A DNA stretch of 64,000 bases from Odontesthes bonariensis (taxonomy: Eukaryota > Chordata > Actinopteri > Atheriniformes > Atherinopsidae): contig NC_134507.1 in NCBI RefSeq assembly GCF_027942865.1, positions 38,970,797 through 39,034,796 on the forward strand. The letters run 5' to 3'. Below the pieces are notes generated by a model that searched no databases, was not told the origin of the DNA, and was given only the letters and a program-made list of their open reading frames with translations. Shown here piece by piece: positions 1 to 10,424 of this stretch. A program made the translations under genes and the position numbers. The number at the start of each line of letters is the position of its first letter. The first letter of the stretch is position 1.

Positions 1-565
1 TCTTCTGAGGTAAGAACCCATCCAGAATCGTGTCATTGCTTTAGTTTTGGGGTTTCCAGATGGGTCTGTGGCGTGTAGGATGTGCAGTGTAGTGTATCTG
101 CTTCCTAAAAACAAATAAAAATCAGGCACTCCTTTTCCGCCTTTCTCTTTTTGTTTCTTCATTACATCTCTCCTCAGTCTTTCCCACTTGGAGCCCCACA
201 GAAAGTAAAAAATGGCTCGGTCCAGGTCTAAAAGCACTTTTCTAGGTGGGATAAAAACAGAACTGATTAGTAAAAGCAAAGGTAAAATCACGGCTTTGAT
301 GATTAAAACCTTTCCTTCAATGGTCAGTCCTCTAAGTCCCCAGTGTCCTAGTCTTTGCTTTACTTTCCCTACCACGTCTGGCCAGTTTGATGTCCCTCCC
401 CCTTCCTTGTCAAAATTAATCCCCAGTATTTTCTGTTTTGTCTGGGTTATAGTCACGGGGAGTCCTGCAGTCTCAGTCGCTGTCCATGGCCCGTAAAATT
501 GGGCTTGGGTCTTGTTTCTGTTTAGTTTTGCCCCAGAGGCCCGTCCATACCAGTCAGTCAAGTCC

Positions 566-2855
566 AATTCAATTCAATTCAATTCATTTTTATTTATATA
601 GCGCCAAATACAACAAATGTCATCTCAAGGCACTTAGATACTAAGTCCAATTCAAGCCAATTGGAATTCAATTATCATAATTCATAAAATAATCCAATTC
701 GTTCATATAGAGCCAATTCAAAAACAATTTCCTAGCTAAGAAAAACAACAGATTGCACTGAAAACGTTTTGTTTTTCGGTCCAATCTCCCGGCCTGAGTG
801 TGCCTGAGGCGACTGTGGAGAGAAACGACTCCCTTTTAACAGGAAGAAACCTCTGGCAGAACCAGACTCAGGAAGGGTGGCCATCCGCCTCCACCAGCTG
901 GGGTTTGAGAAGACAGAAAGGGGGGGAGGGCCGCAGCGGCGGCACTGTAACACCATTCAAAGGATACCTGTTGGAACAGGGAAACACGAGTTAATGACCA
1001 TAATAATATCACATATACATAAAGAGAGTAAAGTGAGGAAAGGTGTGTCAGATGAGGCCCCCCAGCAGTCTAGGCCTATAGCAGCTTAACTATGGGATGT
1101 TTCAGGATCACCTGAGCCATCCCTAACTATAAGCTTTATCAAAAAGGAAAGTTTTAAGCCTGGTCTTAAAAGTGGAAAGGGTGTCTGCTTCCCGGACATT
1201 TACTGGCAGCTTATTCCACAATAGAGGGGCCTGATAACTGAAGGCTCTGCCTCCCATTCTACTTTTAGAAACTCTAGGAACCTCAAGTAAACCTGCAGTT
1301 TGGGAACGAAGTGCTCTGTTAGGAAAATATCTTACAATGAGATCTTTAAGATATGATGGAGCTCGGTCATTAAGAGCTTTATATGTAAGGAGAAGAATCT
1401 TAAATTCTATTCTGAATTTAACAGGGAGCCAATGAAGAGAAGCTAAAGCTGGAGAAATATGATCTCTCCTGTTAGTTCTCATCAAAACTCTGGCTGCAGC
1501 ATTTTGGATCAACTGGAGGCTTTTCAGAGAATATGTGGGACAGCTCAATAATAAAGAATTACAGTAGTCCAATCTTGAAGTAACAAATGCATGAATTAGT
1601 TTTTCTGCATCACTCTGAGACAGGATGTTCCTGATTTTAACAATATTATGAAGGTGAAAGAAGGCAGTCCTAGAAACCTGTTTTATATGCGAGTCAAATG
1701 ATAAGTTCTGGTCAAAAATAACTCCAAGGTTCCTCACTGTAGAACTAGAAGCCAAGGAAATACCATCTAGAGTAACTATATAGCTAGACAATTTCTCCCT
1801 GAAACGCTCAGGTCCAAAGATAACGACTTCAGTTTTGTCTGAATTTAGCAGCAGACAGTTCTGAGTCATCCAGGTCTTTATGTCTTTAAGACATGCTTGT
1901 AGTCTGACCAACCTATTGGTTTCATCTGGTTTTATAGATAAGTACAGCTGAGTATCATCAGCATAGCAATGGAAATTTATGCCATGCTGTCTAATAATGT
2001 TACCTAATGGAAGCATGTATAAAGTGAAAAGAATCGGTCCAAGCACAGAACCCTGGGGAACTCCATGACTTACTCTGGTGTGTGAGGAAGATTCTTCATT
2101 TACAAGAACAAACTGAAATCTATCAGATAAATATGATTTAAACCAGGCTAATGCAGTTTCTTTAATCCCAATAACATGTTCAAGTCTGTGTAATAAGATA
2201 CTGTGATCGACCGTATCAAATGCAGCACTGAGATCCAACAGGACAAGCACAGACACAAGTCCGCTATCAGAGGCTAAGAGGAGATCATTGGTAACTTTCA
2301 GCAGTGCAGTTTCTGTGCTATGATGCACTCTGAATCCTGACTGAAACTCTTCAAACAGATTATTTCTGTGTAAATGATCACAAAGCTGAGCTGCAAGAAC
2401 TTTAGACATAAAAGGGAGATTGGATATAGGTCTATAATGAGCCAACACTTCTGAATCAAGAGTAGGTTTTTTAAGTAAAGGTTTAATTACAGCAACCTTA
2501 AAAGTCTGAGGTACATATCCTGTCAACAAAGACAGATTGATCAAATCCAATATGGAAGTGTCAATTAATGGGAAAACCTCCTAGAACAGTCTGGTTTGGA
2601 TTGGGTCTAAAACACAAGTTGATGATTTAGAAGAGACTATTGCTGTTGTTAGTTCAGAGAGATCAACTGGGCAGAAGCCGTCTAAATACAAATCTGGTTC
2701 TAAAGATACTTCTAAAGCTGCTGTACTTGATGATACATCACTGATAATAGTGGGAAGGACTCCATCAATCTTCTCTCTGATAGAAACAATTTTATTAATA
2801 AAGAAGCTCATGAAATCATCACTGCTGAGAGTTAAAGGAATACCTGGCTCAACAG
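566..2855 (-). mobile_element. 5'-truncated L2-type LINE nested in copy A
   Basis: An L2-clade fragment read on the minus strand. Its 3' end at 566 carries the short tandem tail (four AATTC units on the plus strand) followed by the 'tttttatttatatagcgcc' motif common at fish L2 ends. The host LINE is interrupted between agtcc (561-565) and agtcc (2856-2860), a possible 5-bp target duplication. Two further pieces of the same family lie at 35583-36110 and 36894-37626. Confidence 0.85.
1123..2855 (-). pseudogene. L2 reverse transcriptase, 5'-truncated, one nonsense codon
   Basis: The reading frame from about 2855 down to 1123 encodes the linker, reverse transcriptase and C-terminal region of an L2-clade ORF2. 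Visible RT blocks are [55 protein letters not shown] and the catalytic YADDTQLYL. The C-terminus has the family-typical [14 protein letters not shown] and [20 protein letters not shown]. The endonuclease is missing because of 5' truncation. An in-frame TAG at 2581-2583 (DPIQTRLF-stop-EVFPLID) splits an otherwise open frame, so the copy looks young. The frame ends FLFDKAYS, as in the copy at 36918-37550. Confidence 0.85.
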
Positions 2856-4964
2856 AGTCCAGAGGATATTGATGGATATTAGGTCTGTATATAAAATGTT
2901 CACGTCGTCCATATATAAAACACACTTTGTCGATTGTCCCCCGCTCCCCGGGACTCTCACCCCATTGATTCGGTGGTCCCTTCTCAAGCTCTGTGCCAGT
3001 GGTTCGACACAGATGATTTAGAGGAGGGCAGATAACGGACAACCCTGACGGACACCGCAGTGGATGTTTACTGCTTTTGTCAGATGCCCGTTAACAAGGA
3101 ATTTGCTGGTAATGCCCCGGTACAGCAGACCCACCCAAGCTATAAACCTTTCTGGGAACCCCATTTTTGGCAGTACCTGGAAAAGGTAGTGGTGCGAGAC
3201 CCGATCAAAGGCTTTCTCAAAGTCTAAATTTAGGACTGCTAGCCGAATGTTTCTGTCTCTCGCATAACAGATGGTGTCTCGGATCAGTACGAGGCTGTCG
3301 GTTATCTTCCTCCCCGGGATGGCACAGGCTTGATCCGGGTGAATCAGGTCTCCTAAAAACAAGGACATACGTGAGGCTAAAAGTTTACTAAAAAGTTTAC
3401 AGTCAAAGTTTAAAAGTGTAATCGGTCTCCAATTCTTCAAGTCAGTCTTGTCTTTTTTTTTTGTGAAGAAGAGTCACTATCCCTGCTCTAAAACTGTCAG
3501 GAAGTCGCTCAAGTTGCTCAAATTCCATAAAAACAGTAAACAAGTCAGGTGCTAAAATATCCCAAAAGGTCAAATAAAATTCCAAGGGAAGTCCATCTTG
3601 TCCTGGGGACTTCCCTTTCTTAAAATTTGTAAAACATTTATTTAACTCTGAAATTGTAAAATCTTGGGTTAAAAGCACACTGTCTTTTACTGTTTTTTCT
3701 ATGAAATTTAAAACTTCTGTCATGGTGTCCATTTCAACAGGTTTTTGTTCGTACAATTCACGATAAAATTGTTCAACAGCTTGTTTAATTTCTTCCATTG
3801 AATCAATTGTGCACCCGTTCTCTTTTGTTAGCTTTAAAATGCCCCCCCCTTTATTCACAATTTTCTTAAAAAAATACCTTGTGCACTTCTCTCCTTCCTC
3901 TATTTCTCGTTCCCTGCTTCTTAAAATGACACCCTTACTTTTAATATCTGCTAAAACCGACATGTCTGTTTTCACTTGTTTAATTTCATCATTAAAATCC
4001 ATCCCTTGTTGGTTTAATTTAAAATAGCGCTGTAGTCGCTTCTGCAGTCCCATCATGCGTCTGTTTTCCCTATTCTTTTTTCTCCTACCTGCCTGTCTAA
4101 AGAATGTCTGGGTCTTTTCCTTCACCATTTCCCACCAGTGTGCATGTGTATCGTAAAAGTCTTGAAGGGTCTGCCACTCGTGGTACTGCTCCCGGTACTG
4201 ACTAACTATTTAATTTTCTTCTAAAAGGGAGCAGTTTAGTTTCCACAGACCACTTCCGGAAGTCACACCCGAAGAGAGTGATAGGGTGCAGGAAAGCATC
4301 AGGTGATCAGAAAAGAAAACGGGGGTCAATCTAGCATCGGTTGGTGGGCAGTCCCGTGTAAAAAGGTAATCTATACGAGAGGCTCTGGTGCCATCACCAC
4401 TGAACCAGGTGAAGCCCTCCTCTCTGGGATGCATGGTTTTAAAACAGTCCTGAAGTTTAAAATCCTTGCATATGCCCAGTAATAAAACCGATGTTTTGTC
4501 AACTTTAAAAAATTCCCCTGCTCTTTTTCTGTCACTCCTGCTTAAAATACAGTTAAAATCACCCCCTAAAACTAGTGGTGCCCTACCTAGCATGTGGGAC
4601 TGCAGGTCTTCTAAAAGGTCATACCGGTCATTTTTTTCGTTAAAGCCATAAATATTTAAGAGCAATGCCGGTTTGGCAATGGTATTATCCGGGACCTATC
4701 CCGGCCCAAACCATCGACCTAGGCTGCTTGGCCCATGGGGAAAATAGTTGTAACTAATTTTTGTCACTTATCTTATTCTTGCATTAATATCAATTCAACT
4801 GTAGTCAGCATAAATTCACCATTGCAGCGCAGCCGCCCGCTGCATCACAGCAGATTAAATAGGTTCTACCATGTAAGGGAATTCTCTCCTCCCAAATGTT
4901 TCAGATGGTTTGGCCCATGGCTCGTCTTTTAAATAACAATGGCGCGAAACAGAGCGCGTCAGTG

Positions 4965-5171
4965 ATGGAGGGTAGAAAGAGGCCAGGTGGAACAGAGAGG
5001 GCTAAGCTCAAAAAAAGACAGGTGGCAACCAAATGTGCCAAATTGACAGATATCTTCTCAAGACAAGCTGGTAGGTTACTGAGAGATATGGATAATAGGC
5101 CTGGTTGTGAATTTGATCAAATAGGCTATAACGTGGCGAACGTTTGCAATGTCAACTCAACTGTCATCTGA
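4965..5171 (+). pseudogene. hAT transposase N-terminal fragment (ZMYM1-like)
   Basis: A short frame beginning MEGRKRPGGTERAKLKKRQ and containing KCAKLTDIFSRQAG. This Lys-rich start followed by a K-L-x-x-[IF]-F motif resembles the N-terminus of ZMYM1-like hAT transposases. It ends without the rest of the protein, so it is likely a retained first exon in a non-autonomous derivative. The match is by pattern only. Confidence 0.4.
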
Positions 5172-5859
5172 CAGCTTTTGTTGTTAAATATGTAAAATCT
5201 CACAATTTATATGATTTAGAAGTGTATTCCTATATTCAAAGAAGAACCGAACACTTTCTTTACATTCCAGTTCTGATGAACAATTGCTTAACGCTTTATC
5301 ACGCTTTATCTCCTCATCAACTGTAGCCTGCATTCCCACAGGCGCGCACATGTGGTTACTAACGCAATATTTGTTATTAAATGCATCTCAAACATGCAAT
5401 TAAAATAAATATAATTATTTAGAAGGGCTGTATGCAAATATTGTACATGGTTCGCGTGCGCAGGGACAGGGACAGGGGCAGTATGGCAGGGCAGGGGCAG
5501 CGCGAGCACGTTGGGGTGTTTAGTTGCCTTTTTTAATTACTGGAGAGTCTGCACGCGCGTTCTATCCGCGGGAATCAGCATCATGTTTCATGTTCAAGCC
5601 TTCCCCTCCTATTTATTATAATGTGAGCTGAGCCCGCTCACGCCCGTGCAGGGAATAGACTGTTCTATTTTCAAGTTGCAATGTAGCCTGATTAACATCG
5701 ACTTTCAAATCTCTTCGAGATTCTGGTCTGACCAAGACCATAACGAATACGATTCGAAATGGCCTGGTCAACCCGCCTCCCTCGGGTTGCTACTGGTTGT
5801 GGCCAGAAAAGGCTGTGCCTAAGCTTAAGCCAATCACACCACTCTTTCCTCTGACGTAT

Positions 5860-6105
5860 GATTTAGCTACCAGCGGGGCTAACTGGTAGATTAAACTCTT
5901 ACCAAAGCCAGTATCAAGGCGAAACGTCTTTCCTGTCAAGAAATGATTCAAGGGCTGTTCTTTGCTCAATTTTTAACGAGAATCTCCCGTCGAACACTTT
6001 CATTACAGTATCTACAGCAGTGTCAAAAGCTTGACGCTGCTCCATGTTGATATTGTATGAAGCGCTTCCGTGTACAATCCATGGGTTGAGTGGCAGTTCA
6101 ACCAC
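5860..6105 (-). pseudogene. RecQ-like helicase 5' fragment inside hAT element 1
   Basis: Read on the minus strand, the stretch encodes FSLKIEQRTALESFLDRKDV. After a frame break comes TGFGKSLIYQLAPLVAK, which contains a Walker A (TGFGKS) in the context typical of RecQ-family superfamily-2 helicases. Only the segment around motifs 0 and I is present; no DEAH box or later motif follows. The upstream DNA to about 6300 is GC-rich and could be the promoter and 5' UTR of the source gene. A homologous segment lies in the other hAT at 28718-28902. It is a dead fragment here. Confidence 0.6.
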
Positions 6106-6910
6106 GTCACTACCTTGAACACGCCTCTACCCTAGACCGTTGGCGCTGCTCAAAGTTGATTGCTTCCCGACAAAGTGGGTGGAGTTCCCATTTTTTCGGG
6201 AACTCGAATCCACCTGAATGAGCAGTTTGCCTGAGTAAGTGTAGCAGAGCCGAAGGTGTTGCGTCACTGCGAGGGCGGAGCCTGGGTAGTTGCAATGAGC
6301 ACTTATCCGGACACCGCGTGGGCACGACGCTTTGATGTGAAAGGAAGAATCTGTTTTCTTGTTGATGTCTATCCATTTCGGACTGAACACGAATGTTTTT
6401 TGTTTGTTTTATCTTTTTTCATGGACTCAAATTCCTCCTCCATATCAGAGTGGCCTGAATTTGAATTAAATTCCCGGACTGAGAAAATGGCCCACCCCGG
6501 CCCTGTTTAAGAGGTTAAAATCTTGTCCCATAAAAGTCAAATGTGCTAAAAGTGCCCGTCCGTCTCTCACCACAGTGCTGCCCTTCACCAGAACCTGAGG
6601 GTTTTTGATCAAAATGGCCACTCCATCATTTTTGTTTTGGTTGGATCCACTCCACAATGATGTCTGTGGCCACATCTCCTCCCACTGTCTGTAGTGCTTT
6701 AAAAACGGTAGGCCGCATTCCTGTATTAAAAGAACATCTGACTTAAAAGAACTAAGAAAGGATAAAACACTCTGGGCTCTAACTTTCGACTTTACACTTC
6801 TCACATTAATAGTTGAGAGAGTGAGTGTCATGAGTATGGTTAAAAACAACAGGTATGACATCTTAAAAGACTAAAAGAGGGTTAAAACATTTAAAATATC
6901 TTAAAAGCAG

Positions 6911-8220
6911 TTATATAATTTCTTGTGAACGGAGCTTTTCCTTCACTTCTACAGGTGAGAGGCGAGGGTGTTGAGCTCTATTCCCCGGTCGGACTCTGGG
7001 GGTTGGCCTCTGTTGCAAGGTTTTGTTAAACTTTGAGTCTCTAGGGGTTGATTGCAGAACTACATTTAAAAAAGAGACCTCATTTAGTGAATTGGAGGGG
7101 AAGACTCTGGGCTCCTCCACAGATGAACTGTCTGAGGTAGTCCCAGCTCTTCCCCTCTTCTCTGAGACTATAGGAGAATCAGAGGACAATTCTGATGCAA
7201 GCCTCTTTGTTTGCTGGGCATCTGGGAGGGAGGCATCCTCGCTATCATCCTGTGATTGGACTTCTTCACATTCTGAACTAGCTCCGCCTTCTGCCTGCAC
7301 CACCTCCTCCTCCTCTCAAGAACTCTCCATTGGTGGGGGTGTAGCAGGCCCCTCCCCCTCCTCGGCCTCACCTGACGGCTGTCCACCATTCAGGGATTTT
7401 GGCGGGAAGTTTGAATTTTCCAGCCCAGCTGTTTCAAGTAGCTCGTTAACTGCCTCGGTCTGCCCTCCATTTCCTTCCGCGTTTTTAAGGATTTCAATTT
7501 GTTGGCAAAAGATTTTGGGCAATCTCTGAAGAGGTGGTTTGATTCTCCACAGAGATTGCACTTTCTGCCATTCGTACACTCTTCGAAGGTGTGACCGATT
7601 CCTCTACATTTGCCACAAAACACCTTCGTGCAGGCCTCCACCAGGTGCCCGTGCTCCCCACATTTGCGGCAGAGTTTGGGCTGTCCCTGGTAGTGGATGT
7701 AGCCTCTGTTTTCTCCCAAGACAATCATTGATGGGAGATGTTTCAGGCCCTGGAAGCCCTGGGGGTCTTGCCATTGTTGGATGGGGACCCTCCAGGCGCA
7801 GTTCCAGATGCCGTCAACATCCCTCAGCTTCATTGCCTGGCCTTTATCAGTGCAGAATCTTCCCAACAATATACAGATATCTTCTGTGTTCACCATTTCA
7901 TTGAACATTCTGACAATTACTGTCTTCAGAGTATTGTCAGTAAGTTTCTCAACAGTAAACGCAGAAAACTGGGCTTGCACATTTACAAATCTCATCCAAA
8001 ATTCCTGCAGCAAAGCTGCAGTGCGAAAACTTACATCGAAACCTTTGTTAAAAGGCAATGACAGGATGCAATTCAAATCGTCTGGCTTGAAATTCAATAT
8101 TTTTTGAATTAGCTTCCGAGAGAAGTCCAATCTGGACATCTCTATAAGCTTTCCTTCTTTTTCTTTAAATAAAAATCTAGCGCTGTGGTGCCTCCTCATG
8201 CCAGCATAGTTTGCCGACAT
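6911..8220 (-). pseudogene. LINE ORF1 (CCHC zinc-knuckle protein), copy A, broken
   Basis: ORF1 of copy A begins at the ATG near 8220 with [18 protein letters not shown], as in copies B and C. Three zinc knuckles follow: [28 protein letters not shown] and [14 protein letters not shown]. An indel near 7480 shifts the frame after FANKLKS, and a GGA-to-TGA change near 7315 adds a stop in the acidic C-terminal region. The protein would have bound element RNA during retrotransposition. The intact version is at 17570-18880. Confidence 0.85.
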
Positions 8221-8569
8221 GATGGAGGCACCACAAACAGTTTTTAAATAAAATGATTAAAAGAACAAAAATAAATATCACACTAAAAGCCCAATAAAAG
8301 AGTAAAAAGTGGATGAAAAGGTACTAAAAATGGATACTTACCTTCCTCTAAAAAAACGGAACACCGACAATGACCCTGTTTCAGCTGAAACTCGTTCAAA
8401 AAGCAAAAACCTGGGAAAAAAAAGGGTAATTCAAGAAAATTTAAATACAAAGAACTCCAACTACAAAAGACTTGGAATACTTTGATCGAACGCAAAAAAG
8501 AACCTCCAAAGCAAGAAAATTTGACGCCAAAAAGGCATAAAATAGTCCACCCAAAGGAGGCGATCGCAG

Positions 8570-8595
8570 TCTTAGCCAAAAGGCCGAGAAGCGAT
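8570..8595 (-). pseudogene. U2 snRNA 5' fragment (nt 1-26) at the 5' end of LINE copy A
   Basis: The reverse complement reads ATCGCTTCTCGGCCTTTTGG plus CTAAGA, exactly U2 nt 1-26, then changes abruptly into the LINE 5' end (CTGCGATCGCC). The remaining part of this U2 gene should lie left of the window. Confidence 0.9.
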
Positions 8596-9314
8596 AACCC
8601 TCCACTTTCACGTCCGAGCGCCCTTCCTGGCACAATGCGCACTTGTGGCGGTGCTCTTTTTTTGCCTACAAAGCGTCACTTTGCACCTCCGCCCACCCGC
8701 TGCAGTGAGCACTCTTCAGCCGTTTCAGATGGTACAACTTTGCACTCCCGCCCGCTCCACTGAGCACCATTCAAACAACAACAATTTAGCACTCCAGCTT
8801 TGAACATGGGCACGGTCTCAACAAATAAGGTGACTCTACTCCGAGAAGTCACTTGGCACAGCAAGAAGATTTCCTTTGCACAGACAGAATGGGCTTCACC
8901 CGCAAAGGTAAAGCCTTCCAAAAATAGAAACAACTCATTAATGTTGCTCTCCACGGAAGTCTTTGGTAAAAGGCGAAAGACTTGTACGTTATGAAGAGAA
9001 ACCAGAGTACGAGTATTTGACACTGCGGGAGCAGTGCATCAGGCTAGTTGGTATAGCCACCTTCCCCACGGTGAGCTTTGCTTGGTTGAGACGCTGGCTC
9101 CTCGGCCGACCAGGTAGGAACAATCGGGCCCTATTCAATGGCTGCTTTGTCTTTTACTCTGTGCAAAAGACTAGGGGTCTTGAGGCTTTGTTCTGACCGC
9201 TCATTGGGTGTAGAGGTTTTTTTCAAGCAATTCTCCCAGTCGGCCCAATCCCAGAGCCATCTCAAAGTGGAGTTCACTTTCACTCTCTTTTCGCAGACTA
9301 AAAGCCAGAGTTTT

Positions 9315-9392
9315 ATCTCAGAAGCTAAGCAGAGTCGGGCCTGGTTAGTACTTGGATGGGGAGACCGCCTGGGAATACCAGGTGCTGTAAGC
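9315..9392 (+). pseudogene. 5'-truncated 5S rRNA copy, unit 1
   Basis: Seventy-eight nt matching the 3' two-thirds of 5S rRNA (from about nt 41 to the end), on the strand opposite to the full gene. It keeps box A (AAGCTAAGCAG) and box C (TGGATGGGGAGACCGCC, with one extra G) and ends GTGCTGTAAGC followed by a T4 run. The 5' end of 5S is absent, so it is probably not a functional rRNA. The same copy recurs in every full unit. Confidence 0.85.
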
Positions 9393-9606
9393 CTTTTGGC
9401 TTCTCCAGGCGCATGCAGTTTGCAAAGGCAGTCCCTGTTTGACTTTTTGGAACTGCTCCTTTGTCAGGACAAAGTTAAATGTATGAGGATCAAAGGCAAC
9501 CATGACCTGGGACACCTTAGCAGATCCAGGATCAGCAAGATGGATCACAGGGTGATCAACAGATGTTTCAACAAAAGACATGCAGAGAGAAGAGAAGAGA
9601 GAAAAA

Positions 9607-9725
9607 TGCTTACAGCACCTGGTATTCCCAAGCGGTCTCCCATCCAAGTACTAACCAGGCCCACCCCTGCTTGGCTTCCGAGTTCGGACGAGATCGGGCG
9701 TGTTCAGGGCGGTGTGGCCGTAAGC
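9607..9725 (-). rRNA. 5S ribosomal RNA, unit 1
   Basis: Minus-strand gene starting GCTTACGGCCACACC and ending CCAGGTGCTGTAAGC, about 119 nt. Box A, intermediate element and box C of the internal Pol III promoter are present, and a T5 terminator follows at 9602-9606. One difference from units 2, 3 and 5 is in the box A side (CAGGGGTGGGCC in place of CAGGGTCGGGCC), which may weaken this copy. Confidence 0.9.
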
Positions 9726-10092
9726 CACAGTCCCCGTGACAAATATGTGTTACATAGGTGCTGGAACCATACGTTGCCCCTATTTTACCAGAGAGTTGGC
9801 TTGAGAGGCTGATGTTGAGCCTGCACGTCGACTTCCCTGATGTGATTGTTCTCTGCAGCTGAAAATGGGACTCTCAGATAACTTAGTGTGTGTCTGTCAA
9901 GCTCCTCTGTTCTCTGTGTGTAGTTTGGTGTTCATGGTCATACAGAGAAACCAGGGAAGCTCAATCCCACGACGTGCTCATAAACTGCGTCTTTTCTAAA
10001 GATTATAGTTCCATTTTAGAAGTCAGAATACAATGGCTCCCTGAAACTACCACCATGTACCGCAGGTTTTGTTATTTCACAAGAGTTGGGAA

Positions 10093-10280
10093 GAGTGCAC
10101 CGTTCCCGGCGGCACTGCAGTACCGGGTCGATGTGTGGAGTGAACGGAGCAAGCCCCTTTTTCAACCCCTGTGCCTAAAAATCCATTTAATATGTAGTCC
10201 TCATATAGAGGACGTATCAGATATTAAACTGATAAGAACAGATACTACACTTGATCTTAGCCAAAAGGCCGAGAAGCGAT
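10093..10280 (-). ncRNA. U2 spliceosomal snRNA, complete copy, unit 1
   Basis: The reverse complement starts ATCGCTTCTCGGCCTTTTGG and contains the branch-point recognition element GTAGTA within TCAAGTGTAGTATCTG. It also has stem-loop IIa (TACGTCCTC...GAGGAC), an Sm-like site (GGATTTTTAGG) and the 3' stem-loops, ending about GGTGCAC; the length is about 188 nt. U2 forms the U2 snRNP that pairs with the intron branch site. Relative to the other copies this one has CACACATC where they have CACGCATC in the 3' part. A PSE-like box lies at -45 to -60. Confidence 0.93.
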
Positions 10281-10324
10281 AACCCTCCACTGTTTCACGT
10301 CCGAGCGCCCTTCCTGGCACAATG

Positions 10325-10340
10325 CGCACTTGTGGCGGTG
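10325..10340 (-). promoter_or_regulatory. Candidate PSE of the U2 promoter (unit 1; repeated in all units)
   Basis: The reverse complement is CACCGCCACAAGTGCG, at -45 to -60 from the U2 start. Position and the CACCG...A-GTG-G pattern fit the proximal sequence element of vertebrate Pol II snRNA genes. The same block follows every U2 5' end in the array, including those cut by the LINE. Confidence 0.45.
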
Positions 10341-10365
10341 CTCTTTTTTTGCCTACAAAGCGTCA

Positions 10366-10381
10366 CTTTGCACCTCCGCCC
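10366..10381 (-). promoter_or_regulatory. GC-box plus octamer-like block, candidate distal U2 element (1)
   Basis: The reverse complement is GGGCGGAGGTGCAAAG: an Sp1-type GGGCGG next to an octamer-like GTGCAAAG. Vertebrate snRNA distal elements combine these two site types. It lies at about -86 to -101 from U2, closer than the usual -220. A near-copy lies 59 bp further upstream. Confidence 0.35.
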
Positions 10382-10424
10382 ACCCGCTGCAGTGAGCACT
10401 CTTCAGCCGTTTCAGATGGTACAA

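Larger units (their letters stand above)
4663..6505 (+). mobile_element. Non-autonomous hAT element 1 (8-bp TSD) in copy A
   Basis: A 1,843-bp insertion interrupts the LINE ORF2. The target site is duplicated perfectly: tttaagag at 4655-4662 and 6506-6513. Copies B and C have this 8-mer once at the same point. The ends are imperfect inverted repeats: left CAATGCCGGTTTGG, right (reverse complement) CAGGGCCGGGGTGG, with a second shared block TCCGGGA. An 8-bp duplication with CAGGGCCGG-type ends is typical of hAT. No complete transposase is present, only an N-terminal scrap, plus a RecQ-like helicase fragment on the opposite strand. Confidence 0.85.
1..6861 (-). pseudogene. LINE ORF2 (endonuclease + reverse transcriptase), copy A, broken
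   Basis: ORF2 of copy A starts at the ATG near 6861 and runs leftward past the window edge. The endonuclease part is recognisable by GGDFNCIL, SRIDYLFT and SDHLML. The RT part has [46 protein letters not shown] and [12 protein letters not shown]. It is not functional. A hAT sits between 4663 and 6505 and an L2 between 566 and 2855. There is a nonsense codon near 4207 (GAA to TAA compared with copy B) and a frameshift in a T-run near 3450. Copies B and C have the same domain order, so the assignment is secure. Confidence 0.85.
1..8569 (-). mobile_element. Keno-like Tx1-clade LINE, copy A (3' end outside window)
   Basis: Non-LTR retrotransposon read on the minus strand. Its 5' end is at 8569, directly abutting the first 26 nt of a U2 snRNA gene, and its 3' end lies left of the window. 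It has the two-ORF layout of the Tx1 clade of the L1 superfamily: ORF1 with CCHC knuckles, then ORF2 with endonuclease and reverse transcriptase. The own sequence is 1-565, 2856-4662 and 6506-8569; the gaps are a nested L2 and a nested hAT. Comparison with copies B and C in this window shows the uninterrupted order. Family naming rests on the U2 target and clade, as known for Keno; a database match was not run. Confidence 0.85.

Noticed and set aside
5860-6105. Idea that the helicase fragments belong to Helitrons
   Set aside because: The TG[FY]GKSLIYQLAPLV context is RecQ-like, unlike the PIF1-type helicase of the Helentron at 37840-39380, and the surrounding elements have hAT ends with 8-bp duplications.
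7023-7529. Plus-strand Ser/Pro-rich frame of 168-190 codons in each LINE copy
   Set aside because: Antisense shadow of the acidic, Ser-rich tail of ORF1.
8676-9023. Minus-strand frame of 115 codons over the U2 upstream region, in all units
   Set aside because: It covers the candidate promoter blocks of U2 and has no family resemblance. It is conserved only because the unit is homogenised.
9345-9647. Minus-strand frame of about 97-115 codons (FVETSVDHPVIHLADPG...) conserved in all units
   Set aside because: It overlaps the 5S genes at both ends, and conservation across units is explained by array homogenisation. In the diverged terminal unit most changes alter residues (ADPGSAKVSQVMVAF to SDPGPAEMSQAIVGF), so selection on a protein is not shown.
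9138-9812. Long plus-strand open frame (224 codons) recurring in each U2-5S unit
   Set aside because: It runs through the truncated 5S and antisense through the full 5S, so it is a by-product of RNA genes. Its end shifts whenever small indels occur between units.
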